A stretch of DNA of 64,000 bases, from positions 1 to 64,000 of the forward strand of contig FR899762.1 in the NCBI GenBank assembly GCA_000437355.1. The letters are read 5' to 3'. Numbering within the stretch: position 1 is the first letter of the stretch; each line of letters opens with the position of its first letter. The notes below the pieces were generated by a model. That model saw only the letters and a program-made list of their open reading frames with translations. It searched no databases and was not told the DNA's origin. Source of the DNA: Firmicutes bacterium CAG:460 (GTDB lineage: Bacteria; Bacillota_I; Bacilli_A; RF39; UBA660). Positions 8,289 through 18,700 of the stretch are shown piece by piece. The position numbers were made by a program, and so were the translations under genes.

Positions 8289-9278
8289 TTATTTAAAAAT
8301 ACTAAATATTCCATTTGATGAATTTTCTTCTACTCTACTAAATCCTAGGTTTGTTAAGAAAATATTTATTATTTTTTGGTCATCTAATTTATCATCTAAA
8401 CATGGCATATTGAAAAATACTTTACTTCCACTTTCTTTTTCAAAATCCATAACATCTTTTTCACTTAGAACACTTCTATTTAAAACTATCTTTTTATCAC
8501 TTAGTTTTTCAAATATAGCATTATCTTGACGAATTAACTTATTTAATTTAATAAGTCCTGGTTCAATTAAATATACTATATCATGACAATATTCTAAAAC
8601 ATTTCCTTCATTTAAATCTACAAGTATTACATCATAATCACTATTTTGACTTAAAAAATCATTAAAACCTAAACTAGATATGCTTTCTAATGATTCATCA
8701 TTAAAATATACAAAATCATTTTTATCTATTTCAACAGCTTTTACTTTATAACTTTTTTCTAAATGTAGTTTAAGTAAATAAATTAATGTTGTTGCTCCGG
8801 CATGTTCTGTAACATTTTTAAAACCAATTATCTTTTGTCCTATTTTACCTCTGGTGTTATCAATAGCTTTTTCATTTAAGACTGGTTTCTTAAATCCACT
8901 GATATTATGGTAATTAGCAACATCTTTATATTGATTTGGATTATCTATTAAATACTTAATTGTGTTTACATCATTCGTAAAGTTATATATACCCATTGAT
9001 ATTAATTGTGATATATAAACCGGTGAGTTTACTACTTCAGAATCATCTAATAATAAAATTACTTTAGACATATCAAAATTAACTGATAAATTTTGCATGA
9101 TATTTATATCTTCATAACCTTTTATAGCTGTTATATCTAAAATCATTTTATTATAGTAAAATGTTGAGAATTGAGCAATTAAATCATCAACAGAAAATTC
9201 TCCATTTATACTTTTTATTACATCAATATTTAAACTTGCTAATAATGATTGATATTTATTTGATACTATTACATTCAT
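8289..9278 (-). CDS. tadZ: TadZ/CpaE-like protein with degenerate ATP-binding loop
   Basis: TadZ/CpaE proteins are MinD/ParA-superfamily localisation factors of Tad pili, with a receiver-like N-terminal domain and an ATPase-like domain. Here the receiver-like part spans about 1-125 (strand YNKMILDI near 45, VILLLDDS near 75). The second part (about 148-325) begins GFKNVTEHAGATT at 152-164, at the place of the Walker A loop. The usual KGGxGKT lysine is missing and only the terminal TT remains. DVILVDLN stands at the Walker B position. The protein may therefore bind ATP weakly or not at all, as reported for some TadZ proteins. RBS AAGGAG. Assignment rests on fold pattern plus context. Confidence 0.7.
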   Translation of the reverse strand: MNVIVSNKYQSLLASLNIDVIKSINGEFSVDDLIAQFSTFYYNKMILDITAIKGYEDINIMQNLSVNFDMSKVILLLDDSEVVNSPVYISQLISMGIYNFTNDVNTIKYLIDNPNQYKDVANYHNISGFKKPVLNEKAIDNTRGKIGQKIIGFKNVTEHAGATTLIYLLKLHLEKSYKVKAVEIDKNDFVYFNDESLESISSLGFNDFLSQNSDYDVILVDLNEGNVLEYCHDIVYLIEPGLIKLNKLIRQDNAIFEKLSDKKIVLNRSVLSEKDVMDFEKESGSKVFFNMPCLDDKLDDQKIINIFLTNLGFSRVEENSSNGIFSIFK

Positions 9279-9289
9279 TTTTACACTCC

Positions 9290-9742
9290 TTATCTTCCTA
9301 TTCTTTCAGAAGAACCCACAAAAGCTTTGGTTGTTCCAGCAATTCTATACATTGCTATATTACCTATTACAGGTAAATTAAATTTGTAAAATACTTCTAT
9401 ATCATAATAAATTTGATTTTTATTGTTAGTATTTTCTTTAAAACAATAATAATATTGTTCACTACTTTTTGATTCTTCAACATTACCTTCTAAATCTATG
9501 GCTCCGAACCATCCATCTTGGCATTTACCTGTTGTTTTATAACCTTTTTCATACATGTATCCATTTATTATATCAAGAGATTCATAAGTTACTCCTTCAT
9601 ATTTTTCAATGATACTTAATGTTCTATTTTTTATAGCATAAGCTTTATTATAATTTAGTACTAAAGTTAGAAAGCAAGCAAATATAAGCATAAAAAAGAT
9701 AATCATTTGAAATGTCCATGTTGATTCACTTACTGCCTTCAT
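9290..9742 (-). CDS. TadE-like pseudopilin, copy 2
   Basis: This 150-residue protein has a very short N-terminal tail (MKAVSESTW), one hydrophobic helix (about 11-30) and a soluble extracytoplasmic domain with two Cys. That is the shape of TadE/TadF minor pilins. It is homologous to the neighbour at 9753-10244: both share YKTTGKC or YRTTGKC, a second Cys, and a C-terminal segment with FNLPVIGN or LDIPIVKQ. RBS AAGGAGG. It probably joins or caps the fibre. No catalytic motif is visible. Confidence 0.7.
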   Translation of the reverse strand: MKAVSESTWTFQMIIFFMLIFACFLTLVLNYNKAYAIKNRTLSIIEKYEGVTYESLDIINGYMYEKGYKTTGKCQDGWFGAIDLEGNVEESKSSEQYYYCFKENTNNKNQIYYDIEVFYKFNLPVIGNIAMYRIAGTTKAFVGSSERIGR

Positions 9743-9752
9743 TTAATCCTCC

Positions 9753-10244
9753 TTATTGATAAATTATTTTTGTTTCAGCTTTTGATTCAAAATTATATAC
9801 TTGTTTTACAATTGGTATATCTAATTGAAAAAATACTACTATTTGATAATATTTTCCGGTTTTAAAGTCGCCAACTGCGACAGTATCTCCTAGTATGTCT
9901 TGTAAGTAATTATCTAACCCACTTGTGGCATTTACTTCTCTTATACAAACTGATGCATCTTGACCTGTTGATACTTGAGCTCCACTTCTATCAAAACCAA
10001 CAAAGTCTTCATCACATTTTCCAGTTGTTCTATATGAAGTACTTTCTATTAAAGTAACTATTTCTTCATTTAAAGAATCTGCATCTATATAATTACCACC
10101 ACTTGCTTCGATGATATTTACAATTTGGTCCTTTATCCCAAACGCATTAGAATTATTAATTGTTAAAGCCATAATAGCTGTAAATAAAAGGATAAACAAT
10201 ATTACAATTTGAAATATTGTTGTTACACTCATTGATTCTTTCAT
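9753..10244 (-). CDS. TadE-like pseudopilin, copy 1
   Basis: 163 residues with a short N-terminal tail (MKESMSVTT), a hydrophobic helix (about 10-28) and a soluble domain with the Cys pair found in copy 2 (TTGKCDEDF, later SVCIRE). It is shaped like TadE/TadF minor pilins but does not carry a textbook prepilin site. It lies in the operon between the two small pilin-like genes and its own paralogue, with spacers of about 10 bp. Paired minor pilins are usual in Tad loci; the direct role is inferred from this context. Confidence 0.7.
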   Translation of the reverse strand: MKESMSVTTIFQIVILFILLFTAIMALTINNSNAFGIKDQIVNIIEASGGNYIDADSLNEEIVTLIESTSYRTTGKCDEDFVGFDRSGAQVSTGQDASVCIREVNATSGLDNYLQDILGDTVAVGDFKTGKYYQIVVFFQLDIPIVKQVYNFESKAETKIIYQ

Positions 10245-10253
10245 ATATTCACC

Positions 10254-10529
10254 CTAACCTTTAAATGGACAATAAAATATATCATCATCACTACCTGATT
10301 TTAGCTTGTCTTTTGTCATTGCACAGACACATTTATTGGCATAGTCATCAGAACTTATGCTTTCACGTGCTTCTTTTGTACAGTCACAGATTGCTTTGTT
10401 GCATTGCGAATTCTTTTCAAAGTTGCCATGTATCATTGGCCATAAAACGCCGAAAAAAAAGGCTGACAAGATACCGATCGATATTGCAACTATGACCGTT
10501 AAGTTTAATTCTCCTGTAGCCTCTTTCAT
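10254..10529 (-). CDS. Pilin-like small protein, copy 2
   Basis: 91 residues beginning MKEATGELNLTV, then a hydrophobic helix (about 10-30) and a soluble tail with five Cys. The first eight residues are identical to the upstream neighbour (10548-10796). A six-residue leader ending in Gly, followed by a helix, resembles a type IV/Flp prepilin leader. However the acidic residue comes immediately after the Gly rather than at +5, so the cleavage site is uncertain. No prepilin peptidase gene is in this window. RBS GAGGTG. Confidence 0.7.
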   Translation of the reverse strand: MKEATGELNLTVIVAISIGILSAFFFGVLWPMIHGNFEKNSQCNKAICDCTKEARESISSDDYANKCVCAMTKDKLKSGSDDDIFYCPFKG

Positions 10530-10547
10530 TATTTCACCTCTTGTATG

Positions 10548-10796
10548 TTAGTTTGTTTCGTCGCCAAATTCAATTGTTGTACCATCAGCACAGAAACATG
10601 TTTTATTATTAACATCTACTCCACCACGGCCTTGAGTTGAATCTAGTTCTCCTCCCGGGCAAAGATTTTGACATGTATTTCTTGATAGTCCAGCTTGAAT
10701 ACCAGGCCAAATAAAGAAATAGAAAAACGCACCCACCGCAGCAATTGCAACTACAGTAACTACAGTCATATTTAATTCTCCAGTTGCCTCTTTCAT
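10548..10796 (-). CDS. Pilin-like small protein, copy 1
   Basis: 82 residues beginning MKEATGELNMTV, a single hydrophobic helix (about 10-30) and a Cys-containing tail with CPGG and CFC. It is probably a major or minor fibre subunit of the Tad-like machine. It is the first gene after a strong internal promoter (10825-10853) and has a consensus AAGGAGG, so it should be transcribed and translated more than the assembly genes upstream. That would suit a structural subunit. Its partner at 10254-10529 shares the leader but differs in the tail. Confidence 0.72.
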   Translation of the reverse strand: MKEATGELNMTVVTVVAIAAVGAFFYFFIWPGIQAGLSRNTCQNLCPGGELDSTQGRGGVDVNNKTCFCADGTTIEFGDETN

Positions 10797-10824
10797 TTTT
10801 TATCCTCCTTTTTAATATATTTTT

Positions 10825-10853
10825 ATTATATCTTAATTTCGTTAAAATATCAA
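10825..10853 (-). promoter_or_regulatory. Internal promoter before the pilin-like genes
   Basis: On the minus strand TTGATA (10848-10853), a 17-base spacer and TATAAT (10825-10830) lie in the only long gap (about 100 bp) inside the Tad-like operon. It should raise expression of the pilin-like, TadE-like, TadZ-like and VirB2-like genes above that of the upstream assembly genes. Confidence 0.75.
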
Positions 10854-10895
10854 TTATTATTACGTTTTTTTGTAAATTAAATGTCTATTTTTTTG

Positions 10896-11684
10896 TTATG
10901 TTGGCATAAGTTGAATAACTGCTAGAATTAGTAAGACCATTAATCCTACTCCAGTTGTTATTAACATACTCATGGTTTTTCCTTCCATCTTTTCTAGACG
11001 ATTTTTATATCTTGTTTCACGAGCTTTTTGTTGTAAAGAAGATATTGACCTAGAAAATGTTAGGATTTGTTCTTGTTTTCTTTCTTGACGACCTAGACTT
11101 AATCTGTATAAAAGTCTCATCATACGCATTGAATCCCTTACTGGGTATTTTCTAGCAAATGCCATATATGGTTCAATAGAATCGTCCCCAGCATTAATAG
11201 AATCTATCATTTCTTGTAAACCATCCTTAAATATTTCGGGAGCTTCTGCCATTGATTTACCTATTGCTACTGGTACAGTATAATGTTGAATTAGAATTTC
11301 TAAGTTCTTTAAATAATGTGGTAACATAGAATCTATCTGTGCCATATGTCTTTGATAATATTTTTTGATATCATTATAAGATGATTTAAAAACAAATATA
11401 CCAAGGACAAATATTAATAAAACTTTAACAGCATTTAAATCTTTAATCATAATAGCGAATGCTATTGCCATTGTTATTAAAGCATTCTTTATTCTTTTAT
11501 TAAATAAGATATCAGGGTTAACATTATTACCATACTTTGCTCGAACTAAAAAGTCCCAGTCCTTTTCTTTTATCTTTAAGAATAAAAGTTGATTATCACT
11601 GATTAGTTGGTTCATGCTTATTTGACCAGTTATAGTCATAATACCAAATACTATAACTGCCACTATTATAACTTCTATTTGCAT
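10896..11684 (-). CDS. tadC: Tad-type inner-membrane platform protein (GspF domain)
   Basis: TadC-like protein of 262 residues. It has membrane segments at about 5-22 and 65-100, a cytoplasmic helical T2SS-F (GspF) domain at about 110-225 containing the typical pattern around HYLKNLEILIQ, and a C-terminal membrane helix. It should pair with TadB to form the platform driven by the TadA ATPase. Its start codon overlaps the tadB stop by one base (TAATG), indicating translational coupling. It is the last assembly gene before the internal promoter. Confidence 0.85.
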   Translation of the reverse strand: MQIEVIIVAVIVFGIMTITGQISMNQLISDNQLLFLKIKEKDWDFLVRAKYGNNVNPDILFNKRIKNALITMAIAFAIMIKDLNAVKVLLIFVLGIFVFKSSYNDIKKYYQRHMAQIDSMLPHYLKNLEILIQHYTVPVAIGKSMAEAPEIFKDGLQEMIDSINAGDDSIEPYMAFARKYPVRDSMRMMRLLYRLSLGRQERKQEQILTFSRSISSLQQKARETRYKNRLEKMEGKTMSMLITTGVGLMVLLILAVIQLMPT

Positions 11685-12607
11685 TATTCTCCCCCCACAT
11701 CTTCATTATAGTACTTTTCTCCACTTAACATAAAGAAAGCATTTATAATAACTATTGAATGTAAGATTATTTGAACATACCAAATATCTAATAATTGAAT
11801 GTAATTTTCTTCACCAAGCATAAATCTTAGAACTATTACTAATAAATAAAGGATTAAACCAAATCTTAAGAATCTACCATGGAAATTATTTCTATCCATT
11901 TGGTCACGATATACTCCTTCAACTAAAGCATCGATATCTAGTGACATATTTTCTAAAGCTTGACCTGAGTCTCTTGCACCTTCTTTAGTAATTTGTAAGA
12001 ATAATTGATGCATGTTTTTAACCATATAAAATGGATATTTATTATTAAAATATTGTATAGATTCATCAATTGTACCATTTTGATATGACATATCTATCAT
12101 TTTTTTAACATCGCTTAGGACTGGTTCTTCAAGTATTCCAGAGTCTCTAACTCCTTCTAGGGCTTTAACAAAACTTTGGGTTGTATTAAATTCCATTATA
12201 ACATTGGTTGTATATGTTTGAATTTGTTCAAATATGTATTCACTATATACTCTTTGAAGTCTTAGATATGCAAGATATGGAACTGTTGCTATAGCAATTA
12301 CTGCATAAATAATGGCAGTAATAATACTATAAAAGTAAAAGTAACCAACTATAGCTGCAATACCACCGAGTATAATTACTTGTGTTAAATATTGTCTTGG
12401 AGAATATTCTTGTCCTAATTCTATAGCTTTTTCCCTAACCATTTTAAAAGAATATGGAGCATATTTATCATATACATCTGCAGCTTTATTTGTTACATAT
12501 TTATATATATTTTCACCAGGATTTCGACGAGCTATTAAAACTATCACAGCAATTGCTAAAATAATAAATAACTCTGGTAAATAACCTGTTAGATTAACTG
12601 AAAACAT
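11684..12607 (-). CDS. tadB: Tad-type inner-membrane platform protein (GspF domain)
   Basis: TadB-like protein of 307 residues. It has an N-terminal membrane helix (about 10-26), a pair near 75-115, a GspF-like cytoplasmic domain (about 120-235, with YTTNVIMEFNTTQSFVKALEG) and two C-terminal membrane helices. It is immediately downstream of tadA and overlaps tadC. TadB and TadC are expected to form the membrane core of the pilus motor. Confidence 0.85.
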   Translation of the reverse strand: MFSVNLTGYLPELFIILAIAVIVLIARRNPGENIYKYVTNKAADVYDKYAPYSFKMVREKAIELGQEYSPRQYLTQVIILGGIAAIVGYFYFYSIITAIIYAVIAIATVPYLAYLRLQRVYSEYIFEQIQTYTTNVIMEFNTTQSFVKALEGVRDSGILEEPVLSDVKKMIDMSYQNGTIDESIQYFNNKYPFYMVKNMHQLFLQITKEGARDSGQALENMSLDIDALVEGVYRDQMDRNNFHGRFLRFGLILYLLVIVLRFMLGEENYIQLLDIWYVQIILHSIVIINAFFMLSGEKYYNEDVGGE

Positions 12608-12625
12608 ATTAATTGCTCCTTTCTT

Positions 12626-13717
12626 TTATAAACTTTCAATTGTTTCATTTTGATTATCATTTTTCTTAACAAAATAATCTTCTTTTAATGTTACCCCTTG
12701 AACACCTAAGTAATCTATTAAATATTTACTTGGATTATTAAAACTAAATTTTCCATCTAAGCTTTTCTTAAAAATAATATTAGCTTTTGCTTCATTATTT
12801 TCATCAACATAAAATTCTACAACTTCAATTATTTCACGTTGAAATCTTCCTAGTTCTTTACTCATATAACCTTTAACATGAACACCAATTTGAACATAAC
12901 GATGAATTGATTTTAAGAATTGGTCAATGTCTTGGCTATTTTCAAGCAAACTGTACATACGCATTGGTATGTTTAAGGCTCTATCAGAGTGAATTGTTGA
13001 TATAATGTTGTGACCAGATGATATTGAGTTACGAACTGCTGTAACGGCTTCTGCACTACGAACTTCGGATAGTAAAATCCATCTTGGATTTTGTCTCATA
13101 CAAGTTACTAGTACATCAGAATATGATGCAATATTATTAGTTTTCATAGCTACAATATCTCTGTGAGGAAATATCTTATCTAAGTGAAGTTCCAAAGTAT
13201 CTTCGATAGTTATTATCTTTTCATTTTCTTTAGTATGAGATGCTAAATACTTAACAAGTTCTGTTTTACCTGAACCAGTTTCTCCACTTACAATGATGTT
13301 ACAATGTCCTTCAACACAAGTCATTAAAAAGTCATGTAAATCTTCTGTTACATATTTTTCATTAATAAGCTTTTCTTTGTTCAGACGGATTTTGGCAGGC
13401 GTCTTTCTTATTACACAACAAATACCATTTGTTGCAATTGATTCATGAACAAAGTTTAAACGTAATTCTGCAGATTCAGCATCCAAAAATGGATGGGCCA
13501 TATTAAATGTTTTACCCATGACATTTGAACATTGAAAAGCAAGTTTTTCCATTAAAGCATTATTTATTTCTGGTCGTTCTACCCTATAAACACCTTTATC
13601 AAGAGTTTTTAGCCAAACTTGACCACCATTTGAATATGATACATCGGTAATATTATCTTCTTCTAAAAACTCTTTTAAAGGTCCAAAATCTATTTGTGAA
13701 AATATAGCATCATTCAC
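12626..13717 (-). CDS. tadA: Tad/CpaF-type secretion ATPase
   Basis: VirB11/GspE-superfamily hexameric ATPase that powers pilus assembly. Walker A GETGSGKT is at 145-152, the Asp box EDTLEL at 172-177, Walker B WILLSEVR at 213-220 and the His box HSDRA at 243-247. GTG 13717 is chosen because AGAGGTGAT precedes it at proper spacing; the GTG nine bases upstream is part of that ribosome site. The product has 363 residues, close to the core length of CpaF. It lies between the CpaB pair and tadB, the usual Tad order. Confidence 0.92.
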   Translation of the reverse strand: MNDAIFSQIDFGPLKEFLEEDNITDVSYSNGGQVWLKTLDKGVYRVERPEINNALMEKLAFQCSNVMGKTFNMAHPFLDAESAELRLNFVHESIATNGICCVIRKTPAKIRLNKEKLINEKYVTEDLHDFLMTCVEGHCNIIVSGETGSGKTELVKYLASHTKENEKIITIEDTLELHLDKIFPHRDIVAMKTNNIASYSDVLVTCMRQNPRWILLSEVRSAEAVTAVRNSISSGHNIISTIHSDRALNIPMRMYSLLENSQDIDQFLKSIHRYVQIGVHVKGYMSKELGRFQREIIEVVEFYVDENNEAKANIIFKKSLDGKFSFNNPSKYLIDYLGVQGVTLKEDYFVKKNDNQNETIESL

Positions 13718-13732
13718 AATTATCACCTCTTT

Positions 13733-14518
13733 TTATTCATTATTTTCTGTATTATCAGGATTTGTTATAATAGATTTACTATCTATTAAAGTTTGTAATT
13801 CTTTATTACTTATTTCAGTTGTTGCATCTTTATCAGCATTATTTTTATTTATTGGTACTGGATATAAACTCATTCCAGATAAGAAACCAACTTTACTTAA
13901 ATATACAAATATATCATTTGGTACTGCAAAAGCTAGTACTGCTGGTGTTCTTCCAGAATTTACATCAAAAACATTTTGTCCTTTTGAATCTTTAACACTT
14001 AATACTTCAATATTAGTAATAAATGGTTCATACACATAATTATTTTCGACTTTTGTTAATAACCATAAATCAATTTTATCTCCCGGATAAATTGAATTTG
14101 CATATGTTGTTGTATTATCAACACTTAACCAATATATTTTATAATTTTCAGGTATTATTTCTAAATCTCTATCTATTAGTTCATCTTTTTTTACTACTTG
14201 AGATGTATAAAACATTGAACCTTTTGTAACAGATGTATTATTATTTACATAATAGTTAATTAATTGACTAGAACTTGTTATGATACTTGCTTTTTTTAAA
14301 ACATCTCTATTTATATCTACATATTCTATATCATCTTTTGTAATAATCGAACCAGCTGGTATATCTTTTACTGCAACAGGTACTTTGGTTGGTTTTACAG
14401 CTTTATCTAAAGTAATACTATATGCAAACCAAAGGGCTATAACTCCTGCAAGTACGCCTAAAATCGTAACAGTGTTACGATTTAAAAGCAATTTTTTTAT
14501 TTTTTCCATTACATTCAT
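13733..14518 (-). CDS. CpaB/RcpC-like SAF-domain pilus protein, copy 2
   Basis: 261 residues with an N-terminal membrane helix (about 15-32) and then a SAF-like domain. The SAF signature KVPVAVKDIPAGSIITKDDIEYV is followed by TKGSMFYTSQVV and a beta-rich region containing SIYPGDKIDLWL. CpaB/RcpC proteins are periplasmic or extracytoplasmic parts of Tad secretion channels; in this probably monoderm cell the protein would face the wall zone. About half the residues are shared with copy 1 immediately upstream, a tandem duplication. An internal ATG at 14509 is an alternative start. Confidence 0.85.
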   Translation of the reverse strand: MNVMEKIKKLLLNRNTVTILGVLAGVIALWFAYSITLDKAVKPTKVPVAVKDIPAGSIITKDDIEYVDINRDVLKKASIITSSSQLINYYVNNNTSVTKGSMFYTSQVVKKDELIDRDLEIIPENYKIYWLSVDNTTTYANSIYPGDKIDLWLLTKVENNYVYEPFITNIEVLSVKDSKGQNVFDVNSGRTPAVLAFAVPNDIFVYLSKVGFLSGMSLYPVPINKNNADKDATTEISNKELQTLIDSKSIITNPDNTENNE

Positions 14519-14520
14519 GT

Positions 14521-15288
14521 TTATGCACCCATCCTTTGTACTTGACTATCTATTAAATCAATTAATTCTTGTGAAGAATATTCAGTTGAACCAATATCTG
14601 GATTAACTAAATTATTCTTAGGTACAGGGATAATATTCATGCCTGGTATATTTTCAGCAAGTTTTAAATAACGATACATATCAGTTTTTACTGCAAATAA
14701 TAACCATGCTGGTTGTCTTCCACTCGTAACATCAAATACGTTTTGTCCAGATTTATCTCTAACTGCTAAAACTTCAATGTTAGAAATAAATTCTCCGAAA
14801 ACTAACATACCATCTTGAGTGGTTTTTAACCATAAATCTATTCTATCTCCCGGATAAATTGAATTAGCATAGGTAGTTGTTTCATTTACCTTTAATTGAT
14901 AAATTGTATACCCTTCAGGTATTTCGTCAAATATCGCATTTGGTAATTCTTTCTTTTCAACTACTTGGGATGTATAAAACATACCACCTTTAGGAATACT
15001 TGTACCAGTTGCAACATATTTACCAATTAAATCAGTTGTTGTTTGATAAACATCAGCTTTTTTAAAGAATTTTTTTCTAACTTTAACATATTCTATGTCA
15101 TCCTTAGTTATTTCTTCTGTTGCAAGTATTTCTCTTTTGGCAACTGGTACTCTGGTTGGATTTACTTCTTTATTAACTCTATATATATAGAACCCTACTA
15201 AAACTCCTAACCCTAGTACTACTCCTAAAATGGTTACAGTTGTTTTATTAGTAAAAAACTTTGTAAAAGTATTTTTAATTCCACCCAT
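14521..15288 (-). CDS. CpaB/RcpC-like SAF-domain pilus protein, copy 1
   Basis: 255 residues with the same plan as copy 2: membrane helix (about 18-36), SAF segment RVPVAKREILATEEITKDDIEYV, PKGGMFYTSQVV and SIYPGDRIDLWL. The two copies keep all core motifs but have different C-termini, suggesting a heteromeric ring or specialised subunits. Only two bases separate its stop from the next start. RBS AAAGGAGG. Confidence 0.85.
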   Translation of the reverse strand: MGGIKNTFTKFFTNKTTVTILGVVLGLGVLVGFYIYRVNKEVNPTRVPVAKREILATEEITKDDIEYVKVRKKFFKKADVYQTTTDLIGKYVATGTSIPKGGMFYTSQVVEKKELPNAIFDEIPEGYTIYQLKVNETTTYANSIYPGDRIDLWLKTTQDGMLVFGEFISNIEVLAVRDKSGQNVFDVTSGRQPAWLLFAVKTDMYRYLKLAENIPGMNIIPVPKNNLVNPDIGSTEYSSQELIDLIDSQVQRMGA

Positions 15289-15305
15289 TTTTATTCCTCC
15301 TTTAA

Positions 15306-15719
15306 CTATTCATCGATTACATTTCCTTCTAGAACTGAATCTATTCTTTCAACCATATCTATAGTTGTTGCATCTCCTAATACTGTAAATGTATTTGATT
15401 TACTTTTAATTTCTACACTAGCTTTTGGTGGAGCTTCGTATACTCCATAAAAACTAACTGTATATGTTGTATTTAGTGATGCTGTTTCAGCAAATCTACG
15501 AAAGAAACTTTCAAAAAACTTTTCTTTATTAATTTTTATTTCCCCATATTTACGATAATATGAGTAATCTACGGCATCAATCATTGATGCTTCTGTTATT
15601 TCTTTTACTAGGAAATAATCTTGTGTACTAGAAGTTGTTAAATTTTGCACCAGCATCATTATAACAACTATCACTGTACCAAGAAGTATTAACCAATATG
15701 CCCAGAAAGCATTCTTCAT
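15306..15719 (-). CDS. Single-helix membrane protein of the Tad-like operon
   Basis: 137 residues: MKNAFWAYW, a hydrophobic helix (about 7-26) and a small mixed domain rich in Thr and Tyr (YTVSFYGVYE). The shape is pseudopilin-like, but I do not recognise a family. It sits between the large secreted protein and the CpaB pair with gaps of 10-17 bp, so it is almost surely co-expressed with the pilus genes. RBS GGGGTGAC. Confidence 0.65.
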   Translation of the reverse strand: MKNAFWAYWLILLGTVIVVIMMLVQNLTTSSTQDYFLVKEITEASMIDAVDYSYYRKYGEIKINKEKFFESFFRRFAETASLNTTYTVSFYGVYEAPPKASVEIKSKSNTFTVLGDATTIDMVERIDSVLEGNVIDE

Positions 15720-15729
15720 TTAGTCACCC

Positions 15730-18700
15730 CTATTTCCAAGATGGTCCACCTAGAACAGATTCATTATATACATATCCGCTCCATAATGTCCAATATCCAC
15801 TAGATTCTGTTTCATTCTTTCTCTTTGTTTCATTATTTTCAACACGATTTGTTGCTGTTATGGCATCCCCATATTTATCTACTAATTCATCGATTAAATC
15901 ACTGTAACAGTAAATATTTTTATAAGTTTGTCCATCAATTGTTGCATCATAACATGTTAATGAATCATTGATATATCCACCATCATTTGTGTGGTTTTTA
16001 TTATATTCTTTTATTGTATTTATTACTTCAGGTGTCATCTTTATACTAAATGCTAGTTCAGAATCATTACCAGTTTTATCATAAACCATTTCGTTAACTT
16101 CTTCAATTTCAGAAATTGTTTTTTCAGCCTTTTTAGTTAACAATTGTAAGTTTGCTAAATTACTTGTTGTAATCCAGTTATATCCATATGATCTATTAGC
16201 TGAATGGAAGTTTGTTGTTGAAATAGTTCTATGAATAATGTTAAGTTCATCAAGATTGATGATACATGCTGGACATTTGTTGTCACAAGATGGTCCTGTA
16301 CAAGGTGTCCATTCACATCCATCTCCAACACATTCAAATGTACAATTTGGACAATCTTTTGGTCGGCATGGAGATTCATAGTAACATTTATAATTTCCAT
16401 CAAAACTTTTTACTTTAACTACAGCAGCAACACTATTTTCTTCTCTATCACCATTGTAGTCAATTAAACGTCCAACACCATTTTTTTCATCATAGAATTC
16501 CCCAAGGTCTTCTATCATTAATCTTACTACACCACCACCAACAGTACTTGTTGAAACTGGTAAGCTATTAAGTAATGCTTCAAGTTGAACTTTATTTCCA
16601 GTATATCCACTATTAACAGTTACTTTACCATTTGCAGCGATTTGATAGAATGCAGTTGGTGTAACATAATCTTGTTTCTTTTCAACTTCTTTCTTAACAA
16701 ATGTTGCTTGAGAAATATTTTGTGTATCTCTACTACATCCACTACTTGAACATACTGTGAATGTCTTAGATGCAAACGCACTACTATAACTTGATTTATA
16801 ATTGTAACTATTTGCTGATGTATTTTCAGCATCACCAGATAATGTTATTGGTTTACCAACACAATCATAAGCTTCATTAGCTTGGCCAGTACAAATTGTA
16901 ATTGTTGTTTTTATTTCTTCATTTCCATCTTTTTCAAGATATTGTAAATCTTTATATTCATCTTTGGAAATCAAATCATAATATGGTGTATAGTTTTCAT
17001 TATCTTTACCATGGTTTTCATCATAGTAATATCTTAATTTTTGTTCAAATAAGAAAGTATTAATCCATCCAGTTGTACATGCATTATATTCACGCATTGC
17101 TTTTTCATAAGCAGATTTTCCTTCAGAAATTAATTTTTCTCCATGAGCCTTATCAGCAGCTATAGCAGATGCTATACTTGCAGTTGTTGCTCCATCTTGA
17201 CATGAGCCTCCATCACAAGATGTTACACAATTCTTACCATCTTTGTCACAAGTTGTTGAACGACTTGAACTACATGAAGGTGCAGAACCATATCTGAAAC
17301 TTCCAGTACTATTTGCAGTTCCAACATATCCATCTGCAGTTGCATTTAAAGCTCTAATGCCTGTGTAAGTTCCAACTTTAATGTAACCAACGCCAGTACA
17401 ACCTGTACAACTTGAACATGTATCTTCTCTAGCACTTGTTGCTGATGCTGCCTCAGCTTTTAACACTAAATCGTATCCTTCAATCATTTTTCTTTGAGCA
17501 GCTACGATATCTTTTATAAATTGTGATTTATTTATACTTTTATCAGCTGTATTACCACCTGTATAACATGTTTTCTTTCCTTCAATATGACTTGTTAATT
17601 TGAAATATCCACCACAGTTTACAGCTTCCACGATTGGATTTAATTTAATTTTTGCATAATCTTCTTTACAGAATACATTACAATAACTATTTGACACTCC
17701 TCCAGCTGATGCTGTAAATTGATATGTATTACCAGCGTCATCTTGATTGTCAATTATACATGTTTTTACTTTATCAGGAGCTTTAATTGTCGCTACAGCA
17801 TCGTCTTCGTTTGTGCTACAAATTGGAGCTTCTAATTCAGTATCACAAGCATTATTGCATTTTATTTTACCAGATATTTCTCCAGTTAGGCCATCCTTAT
17901 TTCTTTGCATTACATAGAAATTTTGGGCATTTGTTTGACCTACTGGGATTAAATGAGCACCAACATATTCTAGATTTGGGTCATTGTAATCATATGTAAC
18001 TTTATAATCAGTTGTTTTACAATTTTCACCTTGTTTTGCAACGTCAAATGTAATTGTTATTTTTCCAGTTGAACCAGATAAATAATTTTTATTAGCATTT
18101 ACAGTTTCACCATTTACTTTTAAATTACTACAACTAGCACAATTTAATTTAAAGTTTTTAATAACTCCTTTAGAAGCATCAAAGTTCTCATAAGAAAGTT
18201 CAATTCTGACACTTGTTTCCCCTTGATTTGTTTTAGTTGTAATTGTTGGGGTTGTACTTGCACCACTTGATACTTCATTAGCTTTAGAAACACCTATATC
18301 AAATAATCTCTTAGCAACATCCATTACTTCTTTAGCAGTAGTATTGCTTTCATCATAAGCAAATTTGTATTGATTATTAAACCATGAAGGATTATATTTA
18401 ACTAAATCACTAAAACTATTTGAATAACTTGATGAAGCTAACCATTCTCTACCAATATTTACATGAGCTGATGCTATAGCAATTAACTCATTATTACTAG
18501 CAGTACCTTTTCCTTGTCCACCAATACCCATTGAAAATGCTCTGATAGCAATACTTGTTGCTACATAAAAGTCTTGGTCAGATAAATTTGTACTAATTTT
18601 TGGTGTTCCATCAAACTCACTATATCCATGTTTCATGATTTCTAAAACACCTAAACCAATAGCATTATTAGTTTTATCTTTTGATGCACCTAAAATATAA

